From FEN-1139 sp964396375 (lineage in GTDB: Bacteria > Myxococcota_A > Polyangia > Polyangiales > Polyangiaceae): a stretch of DNA of 64,000 bases. Within the stretch, counting starts at the first letter, position 1, and the number at the start of each line of letters is the position of its first letter. The position numbers were made by a program, and so were the translations under genes. Shown here in pieces: positions 17,453 through 25,565 of this stretch. The notes under the pieces were generated by a model, which saw only the letters and a program-made list of their open reading frames with translations, did not search any database and had not been told where the DNA came from. The stretch is taken from assembly GCA_964396375.1 (NCBI GenBank), contig CAYNEY010000033.1, positions 1 through 64,000 on the forward strand. Direction: 5' to 3'.

Positions 17453-18313
17453 ATGAAAACCTGTCTCGACTGCCTCCCGTGTTTCCTGCGCCAAAGCCTG
17501 GACGCCGTCCGTATCCTTGGCCAAGATGTGACGGTTCAAGCCAAGATCATGAGGGGCATGTTGGAAGAGCTCGCGAGGTTCGATCTCGAACACTCCCCTC
17601 CCGCTGCTGCACAGCTGCTCCAGCGCCATCTTCGTTCCCTGAGCGGACAGGTTGATCCGTACCAAGCCGTGAAGCGACGCAGCAACGAGCTGGCTCTCGC
17701 GGCCTTACCCGAGCTAAGGAATCGAGTAAGGGAGTCGGCCGACCCCTTGCATATGGCGGCGACGCTGGCCGTGGTCGCCAATGCCATCGATGTCGGGGCA
17801 AATCCCAACCTCACCGAGGCGGAGGTCAGGGCGGCGCTCTCGGGCTCCACCGTCCAACCCAAGGGTGACTGGGCGGCTTTCTCCGAGCGGGCCAAGCGGG
17901 CCGAGCGTATCCTCTACCTTACCGACAATGCCGGTGAGATCGCCGTCGATCGGTTGGTGATCGAGGAGCTGGATCCTCGGCGCGTGACGGTGGCGGTGCG
18001 CGGTGCTCCGGTGCTCAACGATGCGGTGAGGGAGGACGCGTTTGCCGTGGGCTTGACTGAGCTCGTGACCGTGATCGACAACGGCTCGGATGCTCCCGGA
18101 ACCCTGCTCCTGGACTGCAGTGCCGAGTTTCGAGAGTATTTCGCCCGTGCCGATCTGGTGATTGCGAAGGGGCAAGGCAATTACGAGAGCTTGGATGGAA
18201 ATGACCGGCGCATAGCCTTCTGGTTCAAGGTCAAATGCCCGATGGTGTCGCAGTTGTCAGGTCTCCCTCTGGGCACGCTGGCGCTTCTGCCCCCGTCTTC
18301 TGTCCTCGGTTGA
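17453..18313 (+). CDS. DUF89 (ARMT1-like) metal-dependent damage-control phosphatase
   Basis: A 286-aa protein of the DUF89 family, class with an N-terminal Cys motif: CLDCLPC at residues 4-10. Catalytic segments are TDNAGEIAVD (metal-binding Asp/Asn) and KGQGNYESL. Family members are metal-dependent phosphatases thought to remove damaged or unwanted phosphometabolites; one eukaryotic member acts on 4'-phosphopantetheine forms. As last gene of the redox operon, next to a CoA-disulfide reductase and a thioesterase, a phosphopantetheine-related substrate is an attractive inference. A short GCGGG/CCCGC hairpin follows the stop (18314-18326). Confidence 0.88.
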   Translation: MKTCLDCLPCFLRQSLDAVRILGQDVTVQAKIMRGMLEELARFDLEHSPPAAAQLLQRHLRSLSGQVDPYQAVKRRSNELALAALPELRNRVRESADPLHMAATLAVVANAIDVGANPNLTEAEVRAALSGSTVQPKGDWAAFSERAKRAERILYLTDNAGEIAVDRLVIEELDPRRVTVAVRGAPVLNDAVREDAFAVGLTELVTVIDNGSDAPGTLLLDCSAEFREYFARADLVIAKGQGNYESLDGNDRRIAFWFKVKCPMVSQLSGLPLGTLALLPPSSVLG

Positions 18314-18393
18314 GCGGGTCACCCGCCCCCAGGATCCCGAGGCTGGGCTCACCTCGCCCACCAGGCTCGAGAGGCATTGGCCACACGCTCTCG

Positions 18394-19179
18394 TCACGGG
18401 ATCCCAAGAAACTCGAAGTGCATCGAATCTTCGAGCACGTCATGTCCCAGCCAATAGAAGCCGTAGCGCTCGAACACCTCCACCCAACAGCGTGGCATGG
18501 CCATTCGTTCGAAGAGGGGCTTGTCTCCTTTGCAACGAGGGTTGTCCCGGTAAGGGCGGAGGCACTTGCAGCAGGGGTTGAGATCCGGATCGATGTCGAG
18601 GGCGATTCCGAACATATGGTTCGAGACGTCCCCATCGAAATAGCTATTTTTCTTGCGGAGGCCCGATAAGAGGTGTGGTTGGTAGGGTGTTGCGGCGCAG
18701 TCGCGTAAGAGGGCTTTCTCGACACAGGTCAATACCGGGATCACCTTCTCGTGCAGGACCACCGGTACTCCGAAGAACTTCGTCAGCCGACACTGCCGCT
18801 CGGCAGGTGCGGTCCCGCCAGCCTGACGAAAACCGCGCGCCCAACCATAGAGTTCGCTTCGGTACCGAATTGCCTCGTTGACCTTGGTGCGCGCCGTCCG
18901 CCGCTCTGCAGAAGAGAGCGAGCCGAAGTGGTTGGTGTGTGACTCGACCAGCAGTGGCACTGGCAGCTGCTCCCGACATCCGTCGGAAGGCAACGGCTGG
19001 GTAGCGGTGAGGCGAAGTGCAGGAATCGACGGCGGGGTGGTGGCGATCGGAGGAGGAGACGCCACGGGGGCCACCGAGGGTGTGTCCCGCGGCAGACTTG
19101 GCGGATCCTGTGCGCAGTTCGCGACAGAGAAGAGCACCAGCAACCCAACCGACAATCGTGCGAGGCGATGTTTGTTCAT
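18394..19179 (-). CDS. M15-family peptidoglycan carboxypeptidase/endopeptidase, lipoprotein
   Basis: A 261-aa secreted peptidase. The N-terminus is a signal peptide with a Cys in VANC, followed by a Pro-rich spacer. Zinc ligands of the M15 (VanY-like) fold are seen in SNHMFGIALDID (His and Asp) and DSMHFEFLG (final His). It probably trims peptidoglycan peptides. ATG 19179 has a GGGGG-type site and overlaps the ThpR stop (ATGA), making it the third gene of a coupled cinA-thpR-peptidase set. The cysteine-rich segment CCKCLRPYRDNPRC between the zinc motifs is unusual. Confidence 0.82.
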   Translation of the reverse strand: MNKHRLARLSVGLLVLFSVANCAQDPPSLPRDTPSVAPVASPPPIATTPPSIPALRLTATQPLPSDGCREQLPVPLLVESHTNHFGSLSSAERRTARTKVNEAIRYRSELYGWARGFRQAGGTAPAERQCRLTKFFGVPVVLHEKVIPVLTCVEKALLRDCAATPYQPHLLSGLRKKNSYFDGDVSNHMFGIALDIDPDLNPCCKCLRPYRDNPRCKGDKPLFERMAMPRCWVEVFERYGFYWLGHDVLEDSMHFEFLGIP

Positions 19180-19748
19180 GGTTCCCCCGAGAGCAGCTCT
19201 GCCCGAGCCAACTCCACGTACCGCGAACCTGTCGGCTCCAAGAGCGACCGGTACAAGACCACACGTTCGAACCCGAATTGGGCGGAAGAAATGGGTATGG
19301 GACGGAAGCTTTGCCATGCCTTCCCGCGCCGGGCTCGACCCAAGGTCATGTGCGGCAAGAACCGGAGCCGGTCGGCGGGGTCGAGCGCGAGGCGCAGCGC
19401 CTGAGCGAGCTTCTGCATATAATCGCCAGCATCCGTGAGGCGGAGAGCGAGCACCTGCGGCTGCCTGCTCGAGGGAAGTGCCAAGAGCTCTGTGGCGTGG
19501 CTCACGATCCGCGGTTGGCCGACCGTGACACTCTTCAGGAGCTCACTGAGCCCACAAACGCGCGACGAATCGAGCTCTTTGAAGAAGGCGAGTGTGACAT
19601 GCAACTGGTCGAGTGCCACCGGTCGATAGCGAGCGGGATCGAGCGGTTCAGGCTGAAGTTGCTCGAGCAGTGAGGCAAGCAGGACACGGGTTGTGGTCGC
19701 GGGGACCAGGGCCACGAAGCAGCGGATTGTGGAGCTGTTGGGGCTCAC
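19176..19748 (-). CDS. thpR: RNA 2',3'-cyclic phosphodiesterase (2H/LigT family)
   Basis: A 190-aa 2H phosphoesterase with both HxT catalytic motifs: LHVTLAFF and FLPHMTLGRAR. The opening RCFVALVP is typical of ThpR. It hydrolyses RNA 2',3'-cyclic phosphate ends. The GTG start overlaps the CinA stop (GTGA) and its stop overlaps the M15 peptidase start (ATGA). cinA-thpR adjacency is common in proteobacteria. Confidence 0.9.
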   Translation of the reverse strand: MSPNSSTIRCFVALVPATTTRVLLASLLEQLQPEPLDPARYRPVALDQLHVTLAFFKELDSSRVCGLSELLKSVTVGQPRIVSHATELLALPSSRQPQVLALRLTDAGDYMQKLAQALRLALDPADRLRFLPHMTLGRARRGKAWQSFRPIPISSAQFGFERVVLYRSLLEPTGSRYVELARAELLSGEP

Positions 19749-20965
19749 GCTTTCGGGCTCTCGAGCAAGTGCTCGCGGAGTCGTGCGAGCACGAGATAGG
19801 TGCCGCGGCGCCTGATGGTGGCCCGGTTGCCGGCCAGTCGATGGAGTACCGCGGTGCAGGTGTCTCCCACCGCCACCGCTATCTCTACGGTTCCGACGGG
19901 TTTGTCCTTGGTTCCTCCCTCAGGGCCCGCGATCCCGGTGATGGCCGCCGCGATGTCGCACTTGAGGAGGCGCCGGGCGCCGAGCGCCATCGCACAAGCC
20001 ACCTCACGGCTCACGGCGCCATGAGCCGTGAGGAGTTCGGCAGCTACCCCGAGCAACTCACGCTTGACCGCATTGTCGTAGGCGACCACACCACCCCGAA
20101 ACCATCGCGAGGCTCCTGGCACGTCGGTCACCGATTGGGAAATCAGTCCACCGGTGCATGATTCGGCGAGGCCCAAGCACCAGCCTCGCGCAAGGAGCGC
20201 TTCCCCCACGGCTTGAGCGAGGGTGGTTTCTGCCCCGCCGAAGACCACCGTGCCGAGGCGGGCGCGGATCTCGTCGGCGGCTGCCGCGCAGGCCAGAGAC
20301 TCGCGCCCCTCGACCTTGAGCCAGATCTCCGGAGTATCCACCCGGTACCCGAGGGTGACACCGAAGCGCTCGGCGACCCCATGCAGGTGATCGTTGAGTT
20401 GTGATTCGGGCATCCCGAACGTGCGAAGGACGACCCGATGCCAGTTCTGGTCGGCGAGGGGCAGAAGTGGGATGGCTCGGGTCTCGAACATCGGTCCGAG
20501 CTCGCTCGGCACACCTGGCAGCACCACCAAGTGCTTGCCCTCCGTGATGAGGTGATACCCCGGAGCCATACCCCAGTCGTTGAACAACACGGTGGCCCCC
20601 ACCGGAACCCGTGCCTGCTTCTGGTTCGACTCCGAGAGTTCGCGTCCATAGGCCCGCAGGCGCTCCCGTATCCTTGCCAGCGAAGGCTCGTGCACCCAAA
20701 GGTCGAGGGACAACGCTTGAGCGATGGTCTCGGTGGTGATGTCGTCGGTGGTGGGGCCAAGCCCGCCGGTCGTGATCACGATTTGTGACTGAGCCAAGGC
20801 CCGCCGCAGGGCGGCCGCGATCGCACATGGCTCGTCCTCCACCACCGTCTGCTCGATGACCCGCTGCCCGCGGTGCGTGAGCTTCTCTGAGAGATCCCGA
20901 GCGTTGGTGTTCAGGATTTCTCCGCGGACCAGCTCGGTGCCGATGTTCAGAATAGTGACGTCCAC
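19745..20965 (-). CDS. cinA: CinA-family protein (MoCF-like domain plus nicotinamide-nucleotide amidase)
   Basis: A 406-aa two-domain protein. The N-terminal molybdopterin-binding-like domain begins VTILNIGTELVRGEILNTN and has TTGGLGPTTDD; the C-terminal amidase has LAESCTGGLI and GIAGPEGGTKDKPVG. It acts in pyridine nucleotide salvage. The start is uncertain: GTG 20965 matches the family N-terminus, whereas the frame is open back to 21040 with a 25-residue extension that looks non-coding. Confidence 0.92.
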   Translation of the reverse strand: MDVTILNIGTELVRGEILNTNARDLSEKLTHRGQRVIEQTVVEDEPCAIAAALRRALAQSQIVITTGGLGPTTDDITTETIAQALSLDLWVHEPSLARIRERLRAYGRELSESNQKQARVPVGATVLFNDWGMAPGYHLITEGKHLVVLPGVPSELGPMFETRAIPLLPLADQNWHRVVLRTFGMPESQLNDHLHGVAERFGVTLGYRVDTPEIWLKVEGRESLACAAAADEIRARLGTVVFGGAETTLAQAVGEALLARGWCLGLAESCTGGLISQSVTDVPGASRWFRGGVVAYDNAVKRELLGVAAELLTAHGAVSREVACAMALGARRLLKCDIAAAITGIAGPEGGTKDKPVGTVEIAVAVGDTCTAVLHRLAGNRATIRRRGTYLVLARLREHLLESPKA

Positions 20966-21228
20966 CGGCGGGTTATGCCACTTCCGTTCAGTGCCCGCGA
21001 GTTTCCATACCGGCCCCCGCGTGTCGTCTTTGGAAAGCAACCCATCGAGGGAGCCCTAGCACTGAGCGGCACGACCGGTCCGTGCGGTGCTATCTCTCCT
21101 TGCACAAAACTCGCTTGACTGACTGGTCTCGACCGTTCCACCTTCTGGCTCGTCCCTGTACAGGGCGGGGATGCCGAGTCAGTTGCAGGCTTGTCGGCTC
21201 GGACGACGGGCTGAGCCAATCTCTGCAG

Positions 21229-22227
21229 TCATGACTCCTCTACGCAGATGCTCTGGTTATAGATCGCATGGACCGTTCTCGTAGCCACGACAGCGACGAT
21301 CACAGACAGCATGACAAGTTCTGCACCTGCCAGCACCCCGAAGTACCCTTGTGGCACGAGTTGATGCATGAGCAGCGTAGCCAACGTCAGGGCTGCAAGC
21401 GGGAAGGTGTAGGCCCACCAGCTCAGAAAGAAGGGGAGCCTGATCAACGACGGTACTTTCATCATCACGAGGAGAAATAGAAACAGTGCTGCATAGAACA
21501 ACACGCGACCGAACGAGTCCAGATTGCCTCCCGTCAACTTCGTGTAAGCAATGAACGCAATTGCTGGAGGTGCGAACAGAATGAACAGAGTTGGCGACAA
21601 TCTGTTCGAAAGTGGCTGATGGAAGAGCAGCCGGTACACGATGATGACGAACAACGCCAGCCAGAAGAGGAGTCCGGTCGCGAAGAAAAACCAGCTGGTC
21701 TCCCGAAAACCATGGGCGACTCCCGCAATGGGAACGATGACATTCCCTACGATCGGAATGAACCAAGCAGGGCTGATATGGGCTATCTCGTGGTCACGGG
21801 CCATCCAGCGAGAGACGATCACCAGCGAGAATCCAAGTTGCAGCGCGGCTCCGAAGATCCACAAGCCTCGCGACCAAGGCATGGACCTCTCGAGCAGGAC
21901 GATCGCGAGTATCAGTGGGATTTTGGCTAGGATCGGGAAGAAGCTTCCGCGCACCGGGTGCACGAAATCTTCTTGTGCAACCCGAGGGTAGAGGACGCTC
22001 TTCAGCAAGTAGAGGGCCACCACCGTGAGCGTGACCACGACCGATACGCTTAGCAGAACCGTGCTGAATACCCAAGGAACCCCGAGAACGGCGTGCGCTT
22101 TCTGGAAGGCAAGGGTCAACCCAGCCAGTCCCAGAGGTATTGCGAAGAACGAAACCGGAAAGTGGTTCAGTCGCTGTGCCGAAACCTCGGCATCTGGTGT
22201 CGTTGCACGGACTCCGGTAGTGCTCAC
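21229..22227 (-). CDS. SLAC1/TehA-family anion channel or transporter
   Basis: A 332-aa integral membrane protein with about ten hydrophobic helices. The first helix region FPVSFFAIPLGLAGLTLAF and the later AWFIPIVGNVIVPIAG are characteristic of the TDT/SLAC1/TehA family. Members pass small anions or tellurite-related compounds; the specific substrate cannot be read from sequence. It stands alone, with the start about 490 bp from the divergent zinc-ribbon gene. Confidence 0.85.
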   Translation of the reverse strand: MSTTGVRATTPDAEVSAQRLNHFPVSFFAIPLGLAGLTLAFQKAHAVLGVPWVFSTVLLSVSVVVTLTVVALYLLKSVLYPRVAQEDFVHPVRGSFFPILAKIPLILAIVLLERSMPWSRGLWIFGAALQLGFSLVIVSRWMARDHEIAHISPAWFIPIVGNVIVPIAGVAHGFRETSWFFFATGLLFWLALFVIIVYRLLFHQPLSNRLSPTLFILFAPPAIAFIAYTKLTGGNLDSFGRVLFYAALFLFLLVMMKVPSLIRLPFFLSWWAYTFPLAALTLATLLMHQLVPQGYFGVLAGAELVMLSVIVAVVATRTVHAIYNQSICVEES

Positions 22228-22714
22228 GCTGACTTCCTTTCGTAGGACGGGCTGTGGGAGCCACCGTCAGACAGAAAGGGTTCACGTACTCGGGTCAATG
22301 GCTTGGATGTCGAACCAAACGGACAGCAGGGCCACTGGGTGTACGATGGCTGATGTCTCACGGAGCGTCTGGATCTGTGGTCTGAGACCTCCCAGGATCG
22401 GTCAGGTCGCTGAGCCAGCACCTGGGTGATATGGGGTGGTGCTGATGGCCCTTCGGGGTCTGCGGTTCCGGCAGACGAAGGCTGCTCGAATGCGGAGGGC
22501 GCTCTTGGCACGACCAGCAGATCCAGCTGCGTCGAGGGGCTCTGTCGAAGCACGCTTCTCGATCACTTCATCACCGTACGGGAAAAAGACCAGGTTGGGC
22601 ACGCCCAACCGAGTTCCGATGCACAGAGATCCTGGCCACAAGGCCACCTGCACCGTTGCTGTGTGACCTTCGGCAGTGGACGTCGGTGCGGTGATCCCCC
22701 TATCATGGTCGATC
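22228..22714. other. Intergenic region, no gene recognised
   Basis: About 490 bp between two divergent genes. Both strands have open frames, but none has a convincing start, ribosome site or family motif. It must contain the promoters for the flanking genes; none is obvious by eye. Confidence 0.4.
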
Positions 22715-23788
22715 GTGACCACCGAATCCGAGAAGACCTACGAGATGCTCTGGGACTGCCGCTACTGCGGCACGAAGAAGCTGCTCGGAAAGAGCCATCG
22801 TCACTGTCCGGAGTGTGGCGGCGAGCAAGATGCCACCGCTCGATACTTCCCCTCTGATACCGAACGCGTCGCGGTAGAGGACCATGTCTACGTGGGGGCC
22901 GACGTGGCATGTGGGAGCTGTGGAACCTACAACAGCCGGGCTGCCAAGTGCTGCACCAACTGCGGCGGGGCACTCTCGCCCGACCGAGTGGTGATGACGC
23001 GGCAGGAGCAGGTGTACGCCGAGGGACAAGCCTACCAAGGGGAGACAGCGGCGGCGGCGCGGGCAGAGTTTCGCACCGGACAGGCGGCGCCACCCGCGGT
23101 GGCAGGTGGGCTCGGTGCGCCGCAGTCGGGGAAGAAGCGCCGCTTCTGGTTGCTCGGTTGTGCCGGTGTGCTGCTGGTGGTGGTGGCGGTGGTGGCATTT
23201 GTGATGTGGCTGTTCCGCTCCGAGGCAACACAAGTTACGGTGACGGAGGTCCGATGGGAGCGCAGCATTGCGGTCGAGAAGCGCGAGGTGGTGACAGCGA
23301 CGGCTTGGTGCGATGAGCTGCCGCCAGGTGCTCGCGAACTCGAGCGAACCCGAGCTCCGCGTGGTCGTGAGCAGGTGGCGGATGGTGAGGACTGCCAGCT
23401 GCGCAAGGTGGATCGGGGTGACGGTACCTTCGTCGAGAAGCGTACCTGCAAGCCCCGCACCAAGAACCAGACCCGCATGTCCGATCAGTGCCGCTACAAG
23501 GCTGAAGAGTGGCGGGTTGCGCGTACCGAAACGGCGCAGGGGGCCACCAACCAGGGAGCACGGCTCTGGCCGACCGTCAATCTGACGCGGCCTGGCGACT
23601 GTGTGGGCTGTGAGAGGCTGGGCCGGCGCGAGGAGAAGCTACTGCTTCGGGTGCGAGATCGGGACGGCGCGGAGCAGGTCTGTGCGGTGTCGGAGTCGCT
23701 GTTCGGTCGAGTCAAGCTGTCGGACAAGCTGCCAATGAAGCGGACCGTGATCGGTAAGCTTCTCGAATGCACCAGTCTCGGTCAGTAG
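22715..23788 (+). CDS. Zinc-ribbon protein with single membrane anchor
   Basis: A protein of about 357 aa. The N-terminal cytoplasmic part has two zinc ribbons: CRYCG...CPECGG and CGSCG...CTNCGG. After a Gly/Ala-rich spacer comes one membrane helix (LLGCAGVLLVVVAVVAFV) and a roughly 190-residue outer domain with eight or more cysteines. No enzyme motif is seen. GTG 22715 is chosen as the nearest start before the first ribbon; there is no good ribosome site, and an in-frame GTG at 22676 is possible. It is followed 17 bp later by a membrane protein gene, so the two probably act together. Confidence 0.75.
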   Translation: MTTESEKTYEMLWDCRYCGTKKLLGKSHRHCPECGGEQDATARYFPSDTERVAVEDHVYVGADVACGSCGTYNSRAAKCCTNCGGALSPDRVVMTRQEQVYAEGQAYQGETAAAARAEFRTGQAAPPAVAGGLGAPQSGKKRRFWLLGCAGVLLVVVAVVAFVMWLFRSEATQVTVTEVRWERSIAVEKREVVTATAWCDELPPGARELERTRAPRGREQVADGEDCQLRKVDRGDGTFVEKRTCKPRTKNQTRMSDQCRYKAEEWRVARTETAQGATNQGARLWPTVNLTRPGDCVGCERLGRREEKLLLRVRDRDGAEQVCAVSESLFGRVKLSDKLPMKRTVIGKLLECTSLGQ

Positions 23789-23805
23789 CTCAATGCCTTC
23801 ATGCC

Positions 23806-24528
23806 ATGGCACTTCACCAGCCCTCTTACGATCGCAACGCTTCGTTCTCATCGCTCGAGGCCTATCGCTGGGCCTGGGCGATGTATCGATATGACCTCGA
23901 GAATGTGGCCCTGCCTCTGGTTCTTGGCATGCTCCCCACCTGGCTGGCGAGCGCTGCCGCCCACAAAATCGCTGATTTCTGGCTTCGGACTGAGAGTTCG
24001 GAAGGTGTGCCGTCCATGGCGCTGCGGCTCTGGGCGGCGGCCGGATGCTTCACCATCGACACACTGGTGCTGACAGGCTCGCTCGCCGCGGTGCTGCCGT
24101 TTTTACTCAATGTTGGCCGGGGCCGGCCGGTGGAGCTGCGAGACCTCATGGTGTCCCGCCTTCCGTTTCGGCAGGTCTTTCCGGTGGCTTTCGTCTCGTG
24201 TCTTGCGGTGAGTCTGGGTGGTGCGCTCTTCGTGCTGCCGGGCTTGATGCTGGGCGCGGTGCTGACCCTGTTCTGGCCGCTGTGCGCTGAGCGACCAGAG
24301 TCGCTCCTCCAATACTTCGAGTCGTTCCAGAAACTCGTCTCCGGAAGGAGAGGGGAGCTTGCATGGTTCGTCGTGGTTTCGATGGCGGTGATGCTCGCTG
24401 GTTTCTTCGCGTGCGCGATTGGCGTGATCCTGATCGCCTTCCCGCTCGTGATGCTCGCTGGCACCTACGGGTACCTACGACTCAACGGGGAGAATCCCCA
24501 AGACCAACCTGGCTCAGGCTTTCAGTAG
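23806..24528 (+). CDS. Hypothetical polytopic membrane protein
   Basis: A 240-aa protein with five to six hydrophobic segments (for example VLGMLPTWLASAAA, LGGALFVLPGLMLGAVLTLF and ACAIGVILIAFPLVML). The layout resembles DUF975-like or GDPD-type membrane domains, but no diagnostic motif is visible. ATG 23806 is just after the zinc-ribbon gene. Its last 7 bp overlap the end of the convergent TPR/PEGA-like gene. Confidence 0.7.
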   Translation: MALHQPSYDRNASFSSLEAYRWAWAMYRYDLENVALPLVLGMLPTWLASAAAHKIADFWLRTESSEGVPSMALRLWAAAGCFTIDTLVLTGSLAAVLPFLLNVGRGRPVELRDLMVSRLPFRQVFPVAFVSCLAVSLGGALFVLPGLMLGAVLTLFWPLCAERPESLLQYFESFQKLVSGRRGELAWFVVVSMAVMLAGFFACAIGVILIAFPLVMLAGTYGYLRLNGENPQDQPGSGFQ

Positions 24529-25565
24529 CGGGCGGCGACGCCTAGCCACATCCCGCCAGGCCGCGCTTGCGCCCGCGCGGCGATGGTTGAGGAAGGTTCG
24601 TCGTGACTGGAGACCACAAACAACACAGTGGCGGTTGCGAGGGCGGCCACCCCACCTCCCGCCACCAGTGACCCGATGGTCCAACGCTCCGTTGCCTTCT
24701 CGCTTGTGCTCACGCCCTTCGGATCCGTGCACTCGGTGGTGCCAGCACCACAGAGCCGATCCGCCTCATCATCGAGTACGAAGGCGCGGTATCCCAAATA
24801 GCCCCCCACTCCCAGCGCCGCGACGCCGACGCCTGCTGTCACATAGGCCCATGTGCGGGTGGCTGACGACGGTTCCGGTTCGGGTGTGGGAGTGGGCGCG
24901 AGAGGGGCCAGCTTCTGTGCCGCGACCGGCTCGGGTGCCGGCTCTTCAGGCAGGGGATCAAGTGGTGGTATCTCGACGGTCAAGAGCTCTTTGGGTGGGC
25001 GCGCTGCGAACTCGGTCCGATACGAACGATGGCCCGGTGCCGCCACTGTCAGCGTGTGAAGACCCGGATCGATCGGGACCGCGGCGTCGCCGAGCGGTGG
25101 AATGACCACGCCGTCCAGACGCAACTCGAGCCCTTCGAGCTGCGAGATCTCCTGCGATAGCTTGAGACTCAGGTAGGTGAGGCTCTCTTGCAGTTTTGCA
25201 AGTGTGGCTTCAGCCCGATCGGCCCGATCGGCCCGACCGTCTCGCCGTGCCATCGCCAACGCCTCGGAGTACTTCACCCACGCACTCGCGCTCCGCCCCT
25301 CCTTTTCGTAGCACATGGCGAGCAAGAGCACAGTACCACCTGCCGGATCCGCCTTGTGACTCTGAGCGAGCTTCTCGCAGGCCTCCGTGTAGCGACCCTC
25401 AAGGTAAAGCTGCTTGCCCTCCGCGAACAGCGCTTCCGCCACTGCCTCGTGAGTCTGGCCCTGTGCCTCGACACACCAGGATCCAGTGAGTCCGAGGAAT
25501 ACCAAGCCCAGCCACCATCCACGGGTGAGCGAGGGTCGGCTAGCGCCGCGTGTCCACCATGTCAT
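24522..25565 (-). CDS. TPR/PEGA-like protein with membrane helix, partner of kinase
   Basis: A 347-aa exported protein: signal peptide (LGLVFLGLTGSWCVEAQG), a TPR-like segment (EALFAEGKQLYLEGRYTEACEKLAQS), a PEGA-like beta domain (LRLDGVVIPPLGDAAVPIDPG... LTVAAPGHRSY), a Pro-rich spacer, and two Gly/Ala-rich hydrophobic segments near the end. Proteins of this layout commonly sit beside Hanks-type kinases in myxobacteria. ATG 25565 lies inside the 3' end of the kinase gene (26-bp overlap), so translation is likely coupled. Confidence 0.8.
   Translation of the reverse strand: MTWWTRGASRPSLTRGWWLGLVFLGLTGSWCVEAQGQTHEAVAEALFAEGKQLYLEGRYTEACEKLAQSHKADPAGGTVLLLAMCYEKEGRSASAWVKYSEALAMARRDGRADRADRAEATLAKLQESLTYLSLKLSQEISQLEGLELRLDGVVIPPLGDAAVPIDPGLHTLTVAAPGHRSYRTEFAARPPKELLTVEIPPLDPLPEEPAPEPVAAQKLAPLAPTPTPEPEPSSATRTWAYVTAGVGVAALGVGGYLGYRAFVLDDEADRLCGAGTTECTDPKGVSTSEKATERWTIGSLVAGGGVAALATATVLFVVSSHDEPSSTIAARAQARPGGMWLGVAARY

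Noticed and set aside
18314..18326. Rho-independent terminator after the redox operon
   Set aside because: GCGGG-TCA-CCCGC is only a 5-bp stem with no T-run, too weak to call.
22402..22722. 106-aa minus-strand open frame (contains LGVPNLVFFPYGDEV)
   Set aside because: Partly protein-like, but it overlaps the zinc-ribbon gene start, lacks a ribosome site and matches no family I know.
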